Source: Adineta ricciae
Taxonomy: Eukaryota; Rotifera; Eurotatoria; Adinetida; Adinetidae
NCBI GenBank assembly: GCA_905250025.1
Contig: CAJNOJ010000027.1
Location: forward strand, 496,001 to 560,000
DNA length: 64,000 nucleotides
Direction of reading: 5' to 3'
Made by a program: the position numbers and the translations under genes
The notes under the pieces: generated by a model
Told to the model about the DNA's origin: nothing
The model's database searches: none
The model's input: the letters and a program-made list of their open reading frames with translations, nothing else
In this document: positions 25,175-36,690 of the stretch, piece by piece
Numbering within the stretch: the stretch's first letter is position 1
Layout of the letters: each line of letters opens with the position of its first letter

Positions 25175-27799
25175 TTATGTATCAAGTTGATCTGCCGAAG
25201 TGTTTTTCTCGACACCAACAAATCGTAAATGATGATTCGCTCCGTAACGATAGTCGAAAAACAATTCTTCGCCGGCGTTGATCGAACGTTTACAGTAAAT
25301 ACCAATTCGATGATCGCCATTGACCATAATCACTTTCGCGTAGCAGTTTGGGTTAATCGAATGATTAGCAAAGCGTATTTTATTTCCACGACGTGTGGCA
25401 TCTACCATATATTCTTCGTTAAGATCAAATAAAAAACTGGTTCCTATTGTGTCATACATCCGACCGCGCAATTCACCTTCATCTTGAGTTAACTAGAACG
25501 AAAACCTATGACAAAACAAACGAAACTCTTTTGTCTATTTCACTTACAATCTCTCCACAATATTCAGCGATAAATTCGTTTCGTTGAATATTCACTTGGG
25601 TGAATATGCCCCAACCTGCAACATCTGACTCAGCTAACAAGAGTGGCTTATGCAAACTACGTTGTATTGCAACATTATGACATGAGCATGATGTACTCGT
25701 TTTTAATTCATTGTTAACACTTCGGAAATCATCGGCACCACATTGTGTACATAGGTCCGGATCACATTCACGTGCAGCTGCATAACATGGACATTGTTTG
25801 GTTGTACACGATGACCGGCAACGACAGCCAGGAAAACGATTATCACATTTGGTTGACGAACAACAGCAATATTTTTCACAAAAGTTACCCGAACGAACAC
25901 AAAAGCAATCTTCATTGCACGGCATTGATCGATCATGATCACAAGGATAGTAGGTATGGCGTTTCTTTTCTGACGAATGATTGTTATGATGATTTTGTAA
26001 GATCTGTTGATAACTGCGTTGGCGACGAAATGACGAGGAATGAGTACGACGTGATGTTGATGATGAACGACAATGATTCGTCTTAAAAGAAGTATTTGTA
26101 TTAGAAAAGAAAACGGTAGATTTTCCTCACGTACCAAATTATGGTCATCCTTTCCATTTTCCTTAGGTAAAGATCCTTCTATACCGTCTGTTGTTGTTGC
26201 TTTGGCTGCGTTCAATTTTTTCTTCTTATGTTCACCGTTGATTCTTACATCACCAGAATCCGAGGACAACGACGAAGTTATTCCGGAAAATGATTCGATT
26301 GTTGATGTGCTTGCAGATGAATTTTGCCGTTGTAGAAGAAGATTTTTCTCGTTAACTTGCACTTCATTGATATAAAACATGTAAACTTGTGAACACGGCT
26401 TACCGAGCAGATCAGCAATCATACAGATATTGTCGCCATAGATCGTATGAAAAACTCGAAATAAAGATTTGTCACTTGGTGACCATTCCGAAACTTCATT
26501 GGTTAGTTTTCGTTTGACAGATGGCTTGAGAAGAAACCCATTAGTCAAACCATTCTGATTTGGTGATAATGGTTCGCTTTTCACTATGGATAACTTTGGA
26601 CGTTTCGAATGAAAACCATTGACAGGAGTTATGAATGTTTTATTATCAGATAATTCACTAAAACTTCGTTTTAACTCAATTTTTGCTCGTCGTGATGAAA
26701 CACCGTTCATTTGATAACAGTGACGACCACATGGACGGTAAAGAGAATGGAATTTCTTTGGTTCAACAGTTAAGTCAGGCGTAGGTTGTTTATCTCTATG
26801 TAGAAAACAATCGTAACGGTGGCAGCGACGACAGAATAGCATAAAATATGAATGCAGAATATTGTCAACAGTTGTATCCAATGCTAACGAGGAATTATCG
26901 ATATTGGGAGTGAACTCTTTAGGTTGTGCTCGTTTCGATTCGAATACAGTACCGAATCGATCACGAATGAGGTCCGCAGAAGCAGGATAAAGTTCTACAG
27001 AGAAAAAAATGGCATGTTGCACTCGACTGTCTTTTGCCAAGACTTATTACATACGCAGTAATGTTTCGAGAAGATGTAATTCATCATCAGGTGTCATCGG
27101 TGTTGCGGTATGTCCTGGTTGTTGCTTCAGGCGCTTTAATAACTCCAGCAAATGTTCTTCGTCGAAAATATATTCATTGTCTTTATTGTTGATAGGTGCT
27201 GTTTTCGACGAACGACGTGTTCGTTTCGACGAGGAAGATGATCGCATGTCTTTGCTTGATTGTGGAATTGATGATAACTGGTCTGATTGAACTGATCTCA
27301 GAAGATTTTTAATATCCTCATCGTCTTCTTCTAGTATCAAATCAGATAGATTTGTCATTGTGTCACACTAAAATACATAATGAACGATATGTTCTGTACT
27401 GAAAGAAAATATCTTACGACGAAATTTCTTTGCAAAGGAACATAGGTAAACATATGTGGTATTTGATCAATGTGAGGTAAGATTGAAAGTGCACAAGTTA
27501 AGTTATCACCCGTTAATTCATTATAGGCACGGCTTGTGTAGAGTGTTGAGCATTCGTCAGCTGGTTTAGGTTCAGAAACAATAGTTGGACGTCGTACATC
27601 TTTGTATCGTTCGGCGATACTTGCAAAAAGTGGTCTTCAATACAGAGAGAATAGAGCAGGTTGACCAAGAGTATTATACTTACATAGCATCACGTCGTTG
27701 TTTCATGTCAATCGTACGACAAATATGTTTCAATGCTCGTTCAGCTCGATCTTTCCAAATAGGATCGATCATGCTGTGGATCTTTACAGCATCAGTCAT
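25175..27799 (-). CDS. EZH: EZH (Enhancer of zeste), PRC2 histone H3K27 methyltransferase
   Basis: Catalytic subunit of Polycomb repressive complex 2. N-terminal exons contain [10 protein letters not shown] (compare the SPLQQNF of EZH2). A central block carries [27 protein letters not shown] and CGRHCYQ. A SANT-like block has [19 protein letters not shown]. The CXC zinc cluster reads [26 protein letters not shown] and [18 protein letters not shown]. The SET domain has [46 protein letters not shown] and ELFFDYRYG. Catalytic and cofactor-binding motifs are all intact. Short introns have consistent phase, for example between GEIV and LTQDE. The ATG at 27799 has an acceptor-like site just upstream, so an earlier exon is possible. 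Confidence 0.95.
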
Positions 27800-28156
27800 C
27801 TTTTTCACCTATTCGAACAATGCAGATTTCATCTGTTTATTGTATAATAGTTCAGATCTTTAATTATATGGTAGGGAAACCTTCCTCCTTCTTTAACAGC
27901 TGTAAACAGCTGAGTGTAAAGAAAGTTGTTTTCTTATCATCAATCATCCGGTGAACGCACACTGTTGACGTCAGAGAAAAAGTAAATAGATATGCAGCGC
28001 TCGCTTGCCAATGGTTGACATGATCAGTTGAAAATAGTCAATGATAAAACAAAATAGATATTTATGCATTCGAAAAATAAGATTTCTATTGTATCAAAGT
28101 TGATTTGTATTGACAAAAGCACATGTTTGTCTACGAACTTTTGCTTTACACGTAAG

Positions 28157-28200
28157 TACTGAATCTTTCTCCGACAGATGTCGGTAGAAAGATTCGAGTA
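28157..28200. repeat. 44 nt near-perfect inverted repeat (hairpin)
   Basis: Left arm GAATCTTTCTCCGAC (28161-28175) pairs with GTCGG plus AGAAAGATTC on the right, with one unpaired base between them. The outer TACT/AGTA bases also pair, with a second single-base bulge. The central loop is only four bases. The arms are seen directly; the function is unknown. Confidence 0.85.
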
Positions 28201-28666
28201 ATATTGCGAGAACTCCGAAAGAAGAATTGTCTTCGTACAGTAACCTTCCGAGATCTAGTTCATATTTTATTTTTTGCCTTGTGTCCTTTCAAATATGATT
28301 CAGATATCCTCTCAATATCTTTTAGAAATTTCCCTTCTATTCTATTTACTTGAGAATGACAATAATAGTGGCGATATAAATTAAAATGCATCCATTCGCA
28401 CTCACCATTTTTTATTTAAACAAATTGATGAAAGATTGAGCAAAATAAATTATTAGGGTAACATTATTTATTATCATTATGAGAAACGATGGAAAAAGAC
28501 CATAGTCAACACTATGGCACTATGTTCGATGTAGGAATATTATAACGCATTCTGGGCTTTTTCTTTCGATATGAGCAAAGACTGATTCATTGACGAATCA
28601 TTTTTTATCACTGTCGGAATAAATAATATGTCCGACTCTCGGAAAATTCCAACCGTTACTGACGTC

Positions 28667-28674
28667 TATATATA
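28667..28674 (+). promoter_or_regulatory. TATA box of the SleB-like gene
   Basis: TATATATA lies about 62 bp before a 5'UTR splice donor (28729) and 117 bp before the ATG. The spacing allows transcription to begin near 28697. Predicted from sequence only. Confidence 0.5.
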
Positions 28675-28783
28675 GTGTGAGATTACACAGTTATATGCAA
28701 TTCATTACAAACACATAAAACGAACAGAGTAAGTCATCAAAAGCAAAAGTGAATCGTATATGCACCGTTTTATTGTATAGAAA

Positions 28784-29185
28784 ATGGCCCAACTTTCAGA
28801 ATTAGAAGTATTTCGAAAAACTGTTTATGCTGAAGCAAGAGGAGAATCTGTCGAAGGTCAAGAATGGGTTGCTTGGGTTATTAAGAATCGAGCAAGTCAG
28901 AATCGATCTTACTGGGGTGGACCTACAATAAAAGGTGTTTGTTTACATCCCCGTCAATTTGAATGTTGGAATGGTGTAGATGATATTTATATCGGTGAAC
29001 CAGAAGTGTATCGGAAAGTGTGTAAAGTAGTTGATGCTATTTACCGTGCTAATCCTAGTGATGATCCAACGAATGGAACTGACCACTATCATAATCCGGA
29101 CAAAGAAGATACTCCATCATGGGTTCATAATTGTGTATTCGTAAAGAAAATCGGAAATCATACATTTTACAAAAGCAAATCTTGA
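28784..29185 (+). CDS. SleB/CwlJ-like cell-wall hydrolase (Hydrolase_2 family)
   Basis: Peptidoglycan-cleaving enzyme family of bacteria. The 133-codon ORF has no coding intron. It opens with VYAEARGESVEGQEWVAWVI, containing the catalytic Glu of the family (E17). It continues with KNRASQNRSYWGG, GVCLHPRQFECWNG and DHYHNPDKEDTPSW. These are the standard blocks of the SleB catalytic domain; length equals the bare domain. No signal peptide or peptidoglycan-binding repeat is present, so where it acts is unclear. Upstream are a TATA box and a GT-AG 5'UTR intron (28729-28780), so it sits in a eukaryotic transcription unit. Horizontal acquisition from bacteria is the likely origin. Confidence 0.88.
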   Translation: MAQLSELEVFRKTVYAEARGESVEGQEWVAWVIKNRASQNRSYWGGPTIKGVCLHPRQFECWNGVDDIYIGEPEVYRKVCKVVDAIYRANPSDDPTNGTDHYHNPDKEDTPSWVHNCVFVKKIGNHTFYKSKS

Positions 29186-29657
29186 TTACCAACATCTATC
29201 ACATCGACTATTCTATTCCAGAAAATTATCGAACTTCATTTTAGTTCTAAGACTGACCATAAAAAACCTTCCATAGCCTGTATAATTGTATTGAAGAATT
29301 AAAAATAAATATTCGCGAACTAATCACATATGCTTTTTCTTCCATTGATAGCTTGTTTCGTACATGACAGATTGATTTATTGTAGATCTATCATCGATGT
29401 ACTTTCACTACTGCCATCTATCAAACAGCAGGCATTCATTGGTTATAAGATAAACTGTTATGAATACTGAGAAATAACAATAAACAAGAAGCTAATTTCA
29501 CCATTTCTCACTAGTGATTCAATCACCCAAATCATCAATTAGATTCACCAGCGTCGATATTGTATTTACGGATCAGTTTTCTTCACAATCTTTTGATTTT
29601 TTCCAGTGATACCGTTACATATCGAAAAGCGAACGTACGCACGCACGCGCACTGACT
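29186..29657. other. Intergenic stretch, nothing recognised
   Basis: Holds the 3' UTR of the SleB-like gene with an AATAAA-like signal near 29305 and the upstream DNA of the RING-H2 gene. No other feature seen. Confidence 0.6.
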
Positions 29658-30881
29658 ATGCCACCTTCATCAGCACGACTATCTCGGAAACGAACACGTT
29701 CAAGAAATCTTTCAGACAACAATGATGATCATGAACCGTCAACATCAACCATAGTTTCATCTCATCAAACAAATCCAGCTTCTCGGAAGCGTAAACGTAA
29801 TAATCAATCCTCAACAGAACCACACAACAACTATCCACTTCGAAATCATTCAACAACGCCCGAAGCACAATCACAACGTTACAATTTACGACCACGATGT
29901 CCACCAGTACAAATCCATTTACCTCAAGTTTCTAATTCACATCTGACTACAATACCACGTCGCGCTCGACGTCAAACATCAACAGCAATATCTACTCCAA
30001 GTAGCATCACCCAACATGATCACCCATCATCTTCATCGTCAACATCACCGTCATCTACTATGCAACCACGTCAATATCGTCTTGTTTATATTTCTGATGA
30101 TGATGATAACAATCAACCAACAACTTCATCATCTTCAGCAGCAATTGTTAATCTAGGAAGTGATAATGAATCTATTCCACCTCGGCGTACAGCAAGATCA
30201 ACATCTAATGTTATCCATCACACACGGTAACTGATTCAAAAAATCCTTTCATTCGTCAGTACATATTCGTTGGTTTTAGTTCACGCACCGCAACCGATCC
30301 AACGAACACCACGCGAACGGACAGTCAAAACTTTTCCAATGATGGCGTCAGTCCTGTTCATATCGATCGTGCTATTGAAATTGTTATCGATTCTATTCAA
30401 TCTCTCGAAGGTGCTGTAAATAATTTCGATCAACTTTTCTTTAGTCTTATATATGGTCGATTGAATACACGTACAGAATACGATGGCACAGAGGTGAGTC
30501 TGAACAAAAAACTGCTTCTTCTAATTGTCTTTCGTTTCAACAGGGCATGATACGATTGTCTCGAATATTGAATATTAACTTTCCATCCCGTCTAACTCAA
30601 GATGAAATTGATGCTTTGCCGAAAATTCAATTTCTCGATAAATCGGACTCGTCATCGATTCTTTTAGCTGAAAAATGCCCTATTTGCTTAACGGAATTTA
30701 CCGATCAGGAAGTTATCAATAAACTACATTGCGCACATTTATTTCATCTTCAATGTATATCAACATGGCTTAGTGTAAGTTGTTCATTTCGCCGTCGAAA
30801 GAAAATCATACACATGTCGAATTGCTTTTCTAGGAAAATGATTCATGTCCAACATGTCGACGAAAAGTGAATGGAGATTAG
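29658..30881 (+). CDS. RING-H2 E3 ligase with SUMO-interaction-like motifs (candidate STUbL)
   Basis: The first exon encodes a Ser/Thr/Arg-rich disordered region with basic clusters (RKRTRSR, RKRKR). Two hydrophobic-plus-acidic motifs follow (VYISDDDDD and AIVNLGSDNES) that resemble SUMO-interaction motifs. A helical middle exon has EIVIDSIQSLEGAV. The C-terminal RING-H2 reads CPICLTEF, LHCAHLFHLQCISTWL and CPTCRRK, with the last zinc ligands in exon 4. Stop TAG is at 30879-30881. The layout (disordered SIM-bearing N-terminus, terminal RING) recalls RNF111/Arkadia and RNF4. The RING itself is solid; the STUbL idea is inference from the motifs. Confidence 0.8.
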
Positions 30882-31456
30882 AAGAATATGTTTATTGTTT
30901 ATGTGCTATATAAAAACCAAATCAATTAGAAAAAAAACTCGCCACAATCTCAAGCCCGGTGACAGTGTTTTCTGTTTTTTTTTCTTCTTCTTCTTTCTCT
31001 CTCGCTCAATGTTAAACTTTGTGTAAATATATTGAACGAGTGATTCTTGCTAGGTATTCCTTACTTGTTCTTCTTATTTCTGTATAAAAAAAAAACAAAC
31101 TAATGGCGTGATATCTATACTTATATTTCACTGTTTTCTTTTTCTGTTTGTTCTTTTGATGTTGATTATTTAGTAGAATGTTCGCGTGTATGTGTGTACC
31201 AAAGCAACAACTGTAAACAGATCTATGAATAAAACGATAAAGCAACGCGCAAAAATCTATGCATGTCTTATCAAGTCGTTAAAGTTTTACATCGAACACG
31301 CTATGATGTTAATCTAAATGCGTGTTTATTGACAGAAGAATTAAAGTGATAAAATATCTTCTTATCTACCCCGAAATAAATCTTTCATTGACAACTTTTT
31401 CGGAGCTGCGAAAAAACATTCTTTTGTTACGAAAAAAAAGGGAGAGGCAGACAGCA
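30882..31456. other. Intergenic stretch, nothing recognised
   Basis: AT-rich spacer with poly-T runs (30975-31005). The ATG at 31322 is in frame with the dipeptidase gene but would add a long non-conserved leader. The ATG at 31457 fits better. Confidence 0.6.
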
Positions 31457-33195
31457 ATGGTGTTTACACAAAAGCAATGGATTGTCATCGGATGCATTGC
31501 GACTTTTGTTGTAGTTGGTGTCGTCGTCGGTGTTACCGTAGGAGTTGTTGTCGGACGAAGAAAATCTGATAGTGTAGCAGTCGAGCAGCGAGTGAATGAT
31601 ATCCTAGCGCAGAATCCATTAATTGACGGGTAAGATCTTTGAAAACTTCATTTGTTCGTGAGATTCTTAAACGACGGATGGTGTATGAAGACACATTGAT
31701 GATAAGCATAAGATGAATCGTTGACGAACGTGGCTAGTCCGACTCTTGATGAATTTTAGTCACAATGATTGGGCTTGGGTTATTCGTAAATATTTCCGGA
31801 ATAATATAACTGGTCTGGATTTGAACGATATGACTAAATATCGTAATATAACGACAATACACACGGATATAACACGATTGCGAAAAGGTCAAGTGGGCGG
31901 CCAGGTATGTAGTACAGTTTGTTTTGTAATTCATCTAACCATTTTGAAATGTTTAGTTCTGGTCCATCTATACACCCTGTGAGCATCAAGGAAGAGATGC
32001 AACTGTGAGTTTTATGGAACAAATCGATTTGGTGAACCGAATCATAGCGAAAGAACCAGAGGCATTCCAGTTGGCCAGAACAGCTGCTGAAGTTCGAGAA
32101 GCGTTTCAAGCCAAACGTATTGCTAGTCTCTTGGGAGTGGAAAGTGGACAAGCTATCGAAAGCACATTTTCCATCCTGAGACTTTTCTATCAACTGGGAG
32201 TACGATATATGACATTGACACATAATTGTAATACACCCTGGTAGGTATTCTCTTTCAATCTGAATTCGTATCGAAAGATTTCGTTTAAATATGAAAGGGC
32301 TGATCAGAATCGTGTTGATCGACCTGGTTCAACTTTACCCAAGAATGAAGGGTTAACTGAATTTGGAAAGAAGATTATTGCAGAAATGAATCGTCTGGGA
32401 ATGTTAGTTGATCTAGCACATGTTTCGAAAAAAACTATGCTTGACGTATTGGATGTCACTCGATCACCAATCATATTCAGTCATTCATCGGCGTGGGCAT
32501 TGTGTAACCATTCACGAAATGTTCAAGACGATGTACTTCGTCTAGTAGTACGTACATTTCAAGAAGAACACAGGATGAATTCTCACGCGATTATCCTGTT
32601 CTTCTAGAAAAATAATCGTGGTATAGTTATGGTGGCATTTACACCCGGTTTCATTACATGCGACAGTAAAAACTTGGGAAACATTTCCAATGTCGCTGGT
32701 AATAGCACACGCTGTTTTGTAGATGATAATTCCTAAGCATTTCTATTTAGAACATATCAATTATATTCGTAGTCTAGTTGGTGTCGATGGTATAGGTTTG
32801 GGAGGTGATTTTGATGGAATTGATGAGTATGTTAACGATGAGTTTTTTTTCTCTCCATAAAATCGTTTCCTTTATAAGAACACCGTACGATCTGGTCGAT
32901 GTATCGGGCTATCCGAAATTGATCGAATATTTGGTTTCACAAGGCAACTGGACAGATGAGGATATCATTAAACTGGCTGGTGGCAACATCTTACGAGTTA
33001 TGGAAGAGAATGAACAGGTAGTTTTTGGGAAAATGTGAACTATCGTAAAACAACACGCAATTGATTTAGATTGCCCGCGAATTACAAAAAACGATGCAAC
33101 CATTGGAAGACATGATACCGATAGCAGATCTAATAAAAAATAATATTACATCATGTCGATACTTGGATATGTATCCAAATGCTGCTGCCGCTTAA
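31457..33195 (+). CDS. DPEP: Membrane dipeptidase, peptidase family M19 (DPEP-like)
   Basis: Zinc enzyme that cuts dipeptides outside the cell. The N-terminus is a single hydrophobic helix with Gly/Val repeats ([16 protein letters not shown]) followed by RRK, a membrane anchor. Conserved blocks are LIDGHNDWAW (first zinc ligands H and D), [20 protein letters not shown] (bridging Glu), [14 protein letters not shown] and LVDLAHVS. They continue with [32 protein letters not shown] and [11 protein letters not shown]. Exons are joined by short GT-AG introns. The gene ends AAAA at TAA 33193-33195. Vertebrate DPEPs are GPI-anchored; here the anchor seems to be N-terminal and no C-terminal GPI signal is visible. 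Confidence 0.92.
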
Positions 33196-33452
33196 TTTGA
33201 CATAACAGTTCTTATGTATTGGACTTTCTTCAGTGAATATTGATTCATTCGAGTTTTTGAAAAAGAAGAAGAAGTCAATGTAATGAGCCCTTGTAGTTTT
33301 CTTAGGATAAACATCTGTTTATTCTCCATATAAGACGAAATCATATCCAGCTTTACTGATATAACCGGACGAAAAATCTGTCATACAAGTAGTTATGATT
33401 CGGTTCAAAGAGAATAATAACAAACAGAATATGTCAATTTACAATCCATTGT

Positions 33453-34569
33453 CTATTCTTGATCATCGTCTTTTTCCTAAAAGAAAATCGAAACATCTTC
33501 TTCAACATCCACCCTACATGCACAATCTTACCTCGAGATCATCATCTTCGTCATTTTCTCCGCCACTCTCGTCATCTCCATCGTTTGCTGTTGCAGCCTA
33601 TTCAAAACGAACAACATCCTCATGCTCCGATTTCAATCTTCCCATCTTACCAAATAGTATTGTAAAGGATTCACAAAGATATCATCTTTGATTATCTCGC
33701 CAAATTCTTCGTTATTACCTTCGTTACTAGTGTCTGTAAACCATGCCATGAATGCTCCATGATCATTGTTATTTTCTACCTCATGAGCACGTTTTCTTGT
33801 TTCGCCATCACTCTTCTTGCCGCTGTTACTCGCTGATTGACCATTTTTCGATTCCTACAAGTACATTAAAAGAAAATCGTTGAAAAAGAACAGAATTTAA
33901 CAAACATTTTTCCATCGGATCGGTGTTGATTTGCACGTTGTTTCACTTGATTCACTGACGCTGATTTCTTTGACAATGGCATCGTTCTCAAAATACTGAT
34001 TAGGATCAAATGTCTACGGCGAGAGATTCATTGAAACCAATTGATAAAGTTCAAGAAACTTACGAATTTGATTCGATAACCTGATTTGATATCGTCATGC
34101 TAAAACAAAATTCAGTGAAGAAACTTGATACTAAACTGAAAAAGAAAATTTACTTCTTCGACGTCAACACGTTTGAGGTATTGTAAAATATTTTCATCGT
34201 TTTGATCCAAATGACCCGACAATTGAGGATGATTGAGAAACACGCTGATCCAGAATGATGGAATTTTGCTAATTAAATCCGAGCCTTCGAAAAAGAAAAG
34301 TCAAAAATTTGTCTTCTTTTACAAAGACTAAACATACGTTTTTTATAATTCGGTTGTCGAAGTTTATTGTATTTCTGTTCAACTTGAAGAATCTCTTCAC
34401 TGGCTTGTTCATTAAAACGATCAATTTCGTTTTGAACATCACCGATAACTTCGAATGCTTTTTGCATTTCAGCTTCTAGAAGATGACCATAATGACGTAA
34501 GACGACTAATCTTGAAAAGCAAATAATCTTACCATCAAGTTTGATCTGTTTCGTATTTGGTGCTGACAT
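33453..34569 (-). CDS. SET: SET/I2PP2A-like nucleosome assembly protein
   Basis: Histone chaperone and PP2A inhibitor of the NAP family. Exon 1 encodes [12 protein letters not shown]. After a short intron the protein continues [39 protein letters not shown], then [36 protein letters not shown] and KSTPIRWK. A Lys/Ser-rich loop follows, then [11 protein letters not shown] and [12 protein letters not shown]. The last exons give the typical acidic tail ([18 protein letters not shown]) and end KDDDQE at a TAG (33453-33455). Order, length and acidic tail are those of SET. It converges on the dipeptidase gene, with about 260 bp between the two stop codons. Confidence 0.92.
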
Positions 34570-36198
34570 TATGTAAGATTTTACGTTTGAGATGATAATA
34601 ATTTGAAAGTGAAAAAGTGATAAACAAAGACAAACGCAACCACTTAGTCTATTCTTTCGTATTGTGTAATCGATTGGCCAATGGTAATCTTAACGGATTG
34701 ACGTTTCCATACTTTCTTTCCTCTCTTCCGTTATTTTGAGTATTAGAATCATCTGATGATAGCGACATCAGTTCGCCGCTGTTCAAATTTCGTCACAGTA
34801 CATTTATATGATTTTGTTAATAACATTACTTTCGACATACACAACTATTCATTATCATTGACAGTTACTGTTTCTAATAATTACAATAATTGATTATGAT
34901 CACAGCGTTTCATCAAACGAATTACAAAGTCTAATGTAGACTTCGTCTTAAATATCCTCTTTCTCTTTTACTGCGAGAGTATTTTGTCATGGTTTATGTC
35001 AAGTCTTTTCTTTTTCAAGATGCTGTTGCTTTTTCATCCATTCATCATTGAATGGCGACAAGTTCGCAACATGAATGTCCTTGTAACACATAATATGTTA
35101 ATATAGAGATTGTAAATCACTTTGAAATCTACCGCACTGCAAGTAAGTATAAAACTGTTCGAACGGTGTTATTAGAAATCGGTTTTGAGAGTTCTCGAAC
35201 ACTTTCATATCAGCCGTCGAATAAAAGAAATCATCGACTAGCCTCCAAGGATATGTTCGGTGTCTCGATTCGTCTAATCATTGTTGTTGATTAAGACGGA
35301 AAGGAAAGGTGACATTATAGATCCATCATTGTTCATACGCGATTTCCGTTTGTAAATATCATAGAGTAAAGAGTGAATATTTAACTTGTTACCTCGATGG
35401 AAGATTTATTTATTATTCAGTGCACCTACGGCGAGACCGGAAATTTCTTTGTGAACGAAAGAGAAACAGAAACCCGCGGAAGAATTGAAATATCTTGCCT
35501 CGTTTTTAACGATCGAATAAATTATTCGAATAACATTTACATAAAATCTATCTCCTTTGTAGAGAAAAGAAATGAAGTTTTGTTTATCGTTCAAATACAC
35601 CGTTCTTCGTTCTTTTTTTTTGTTAAAACTAATAATTGTCTATGCGTCCTTCGACATTCGTTTGTATGGTTTTCATCCATACATTTATTAGCGAGATGTT
35701 GTTTTGCTTCTCCACCGATATGAATGACACCCGACTCCGGATTTATGCCGAATAATACAAAAGGGAAATATTTCATATAGAAAACAATTACTTTATGACA
35801 AAGAACAATTTGATCATTGTAATCTATAGCCATTTCACATGGTTAAACAATCATTTTTTAGAATGAATGAAAAAAAAAAGGTCACCTATTCTCTTTTCTT
35901 ATTGAGACAAAGATTGTCAATTCTACTCGTTCGAAAGTGAAAGAAGAAAAATTTTCTTTTTTTCTCTTCTCCTTCTCTTTTCTCTCTTTAACGTCCACCT
36001 ATCTATCGCTGTGTTCACTCTCCCGATTACAATCGACCACCGGTACCGTCATTACCTTTTTCTCCTTTAAGTTCAACCGAATACACACACACGTATATAT
36101 ACATATATATACCAGCCAACATTTGTCTCGTCAATAGTACTCTTGATTCTTTCTTTTAATGTTGGACAGTACGATTGAATTACACCGTATTATTCTAG
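34570..36198. other. 1.6 kb divergent spacer, nothing recognised
   Basis: Between the SET start (-) and the CH-domain gene (+). Open frames at 35397-35723 (+) and 35591-35833 (-) overlap one another and match no known family. TA/CA-rich DNA is present near 36080-36115. Confidence 0.6.
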
Positions 36199-36690
36199 AT
36201 GACATCATCCTCTTTACGTCCATCGTATAAAGAAGCACAAGAACGGCTTTTGAAATGGTGTCAAAATGTCACTAGGAATTATGAAGTAAGCCATTAGAAA
36301 GTTATGACCTATGTCGCTCACTTTGATGTCTTCATCTTGCTTCTAGTCAGTGAAGATACGTAATTTTACAACAGATTTCGCTGATGGATTGGCATTCTGC
36401 GCCATCGTTCACCATTATTTTCCGAATGAATTCGATTTTAATACGTTAAATCGTGACGACAAACAAACAAATTTCGACTTAGCTTTCCGCGTCGCTGAGT
36501 AAGTCGAGCGATCCACGTTGATCGAATCTGATTTATTTTCTAATGTAGAGAAAAAGCACAAATTCACCCGTTGCTCGATAGTGATGATCTCATTCATGGT
36601 CATTTGGATAAAAAGTGTGTCTTTACTTATTTACTTACTCTTCATCATGGATTAAAAAATCATGATACAAATAAACATCTACGAAATTAG
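36199..36690 (+). CDS. Small smoothelin-type calponin-homology (CH) domain protein
   Basis: A protein of about 125 residues that is essentially one CH domain. Blocks are AQERLLKWCQNVTRNYESV, IRNFTTDFADGLAFCAIVHH, FPNEFDFNTLNRDDKQTNFD, LAFRVAEEKAQ, HPLLDSDDLIHG and DKKCVFTYLFTLHHGLKNH. These match the C-terminal CH domain of smoothelin and smoothelin-like proteins rather than that of actinins. The start ATG directly follows an acceptor-like TATTCTAG. Three exons are joined by short introns (first about 36285-36345). Stop TAG is at 36688-36690. No other domain is encoded nearby, so a stand-alone CH protein or a truncated relative of smoothelin is likely. Confidence 0.8.

Larger units (their letters stand above)
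27800..28783. other. Divergent intergenic region rich in inverted repeats
   Basis: Separates EZH (-) from the SleB-like gene (+). It contains a strong hairpin at 28157-28200, smaller hairpins at 28500-28517 and 28583-28600, and GTCGGA/TCCGAC inverted copies at 28613-28636. A TATA box lies at 28667-28674. No open frame of note. Confidence 0.7.

Noticed and set aside
25745-27290. Plus-strand open frames across EZH
   Set aside because: They are shadows of the conserved EZH coding exons on the minus strand.
33395-33691. 98-codon plus-strand ORF rich in Ser
   Set aside because: It is the antisense of the acidic tail and last exons of SET.
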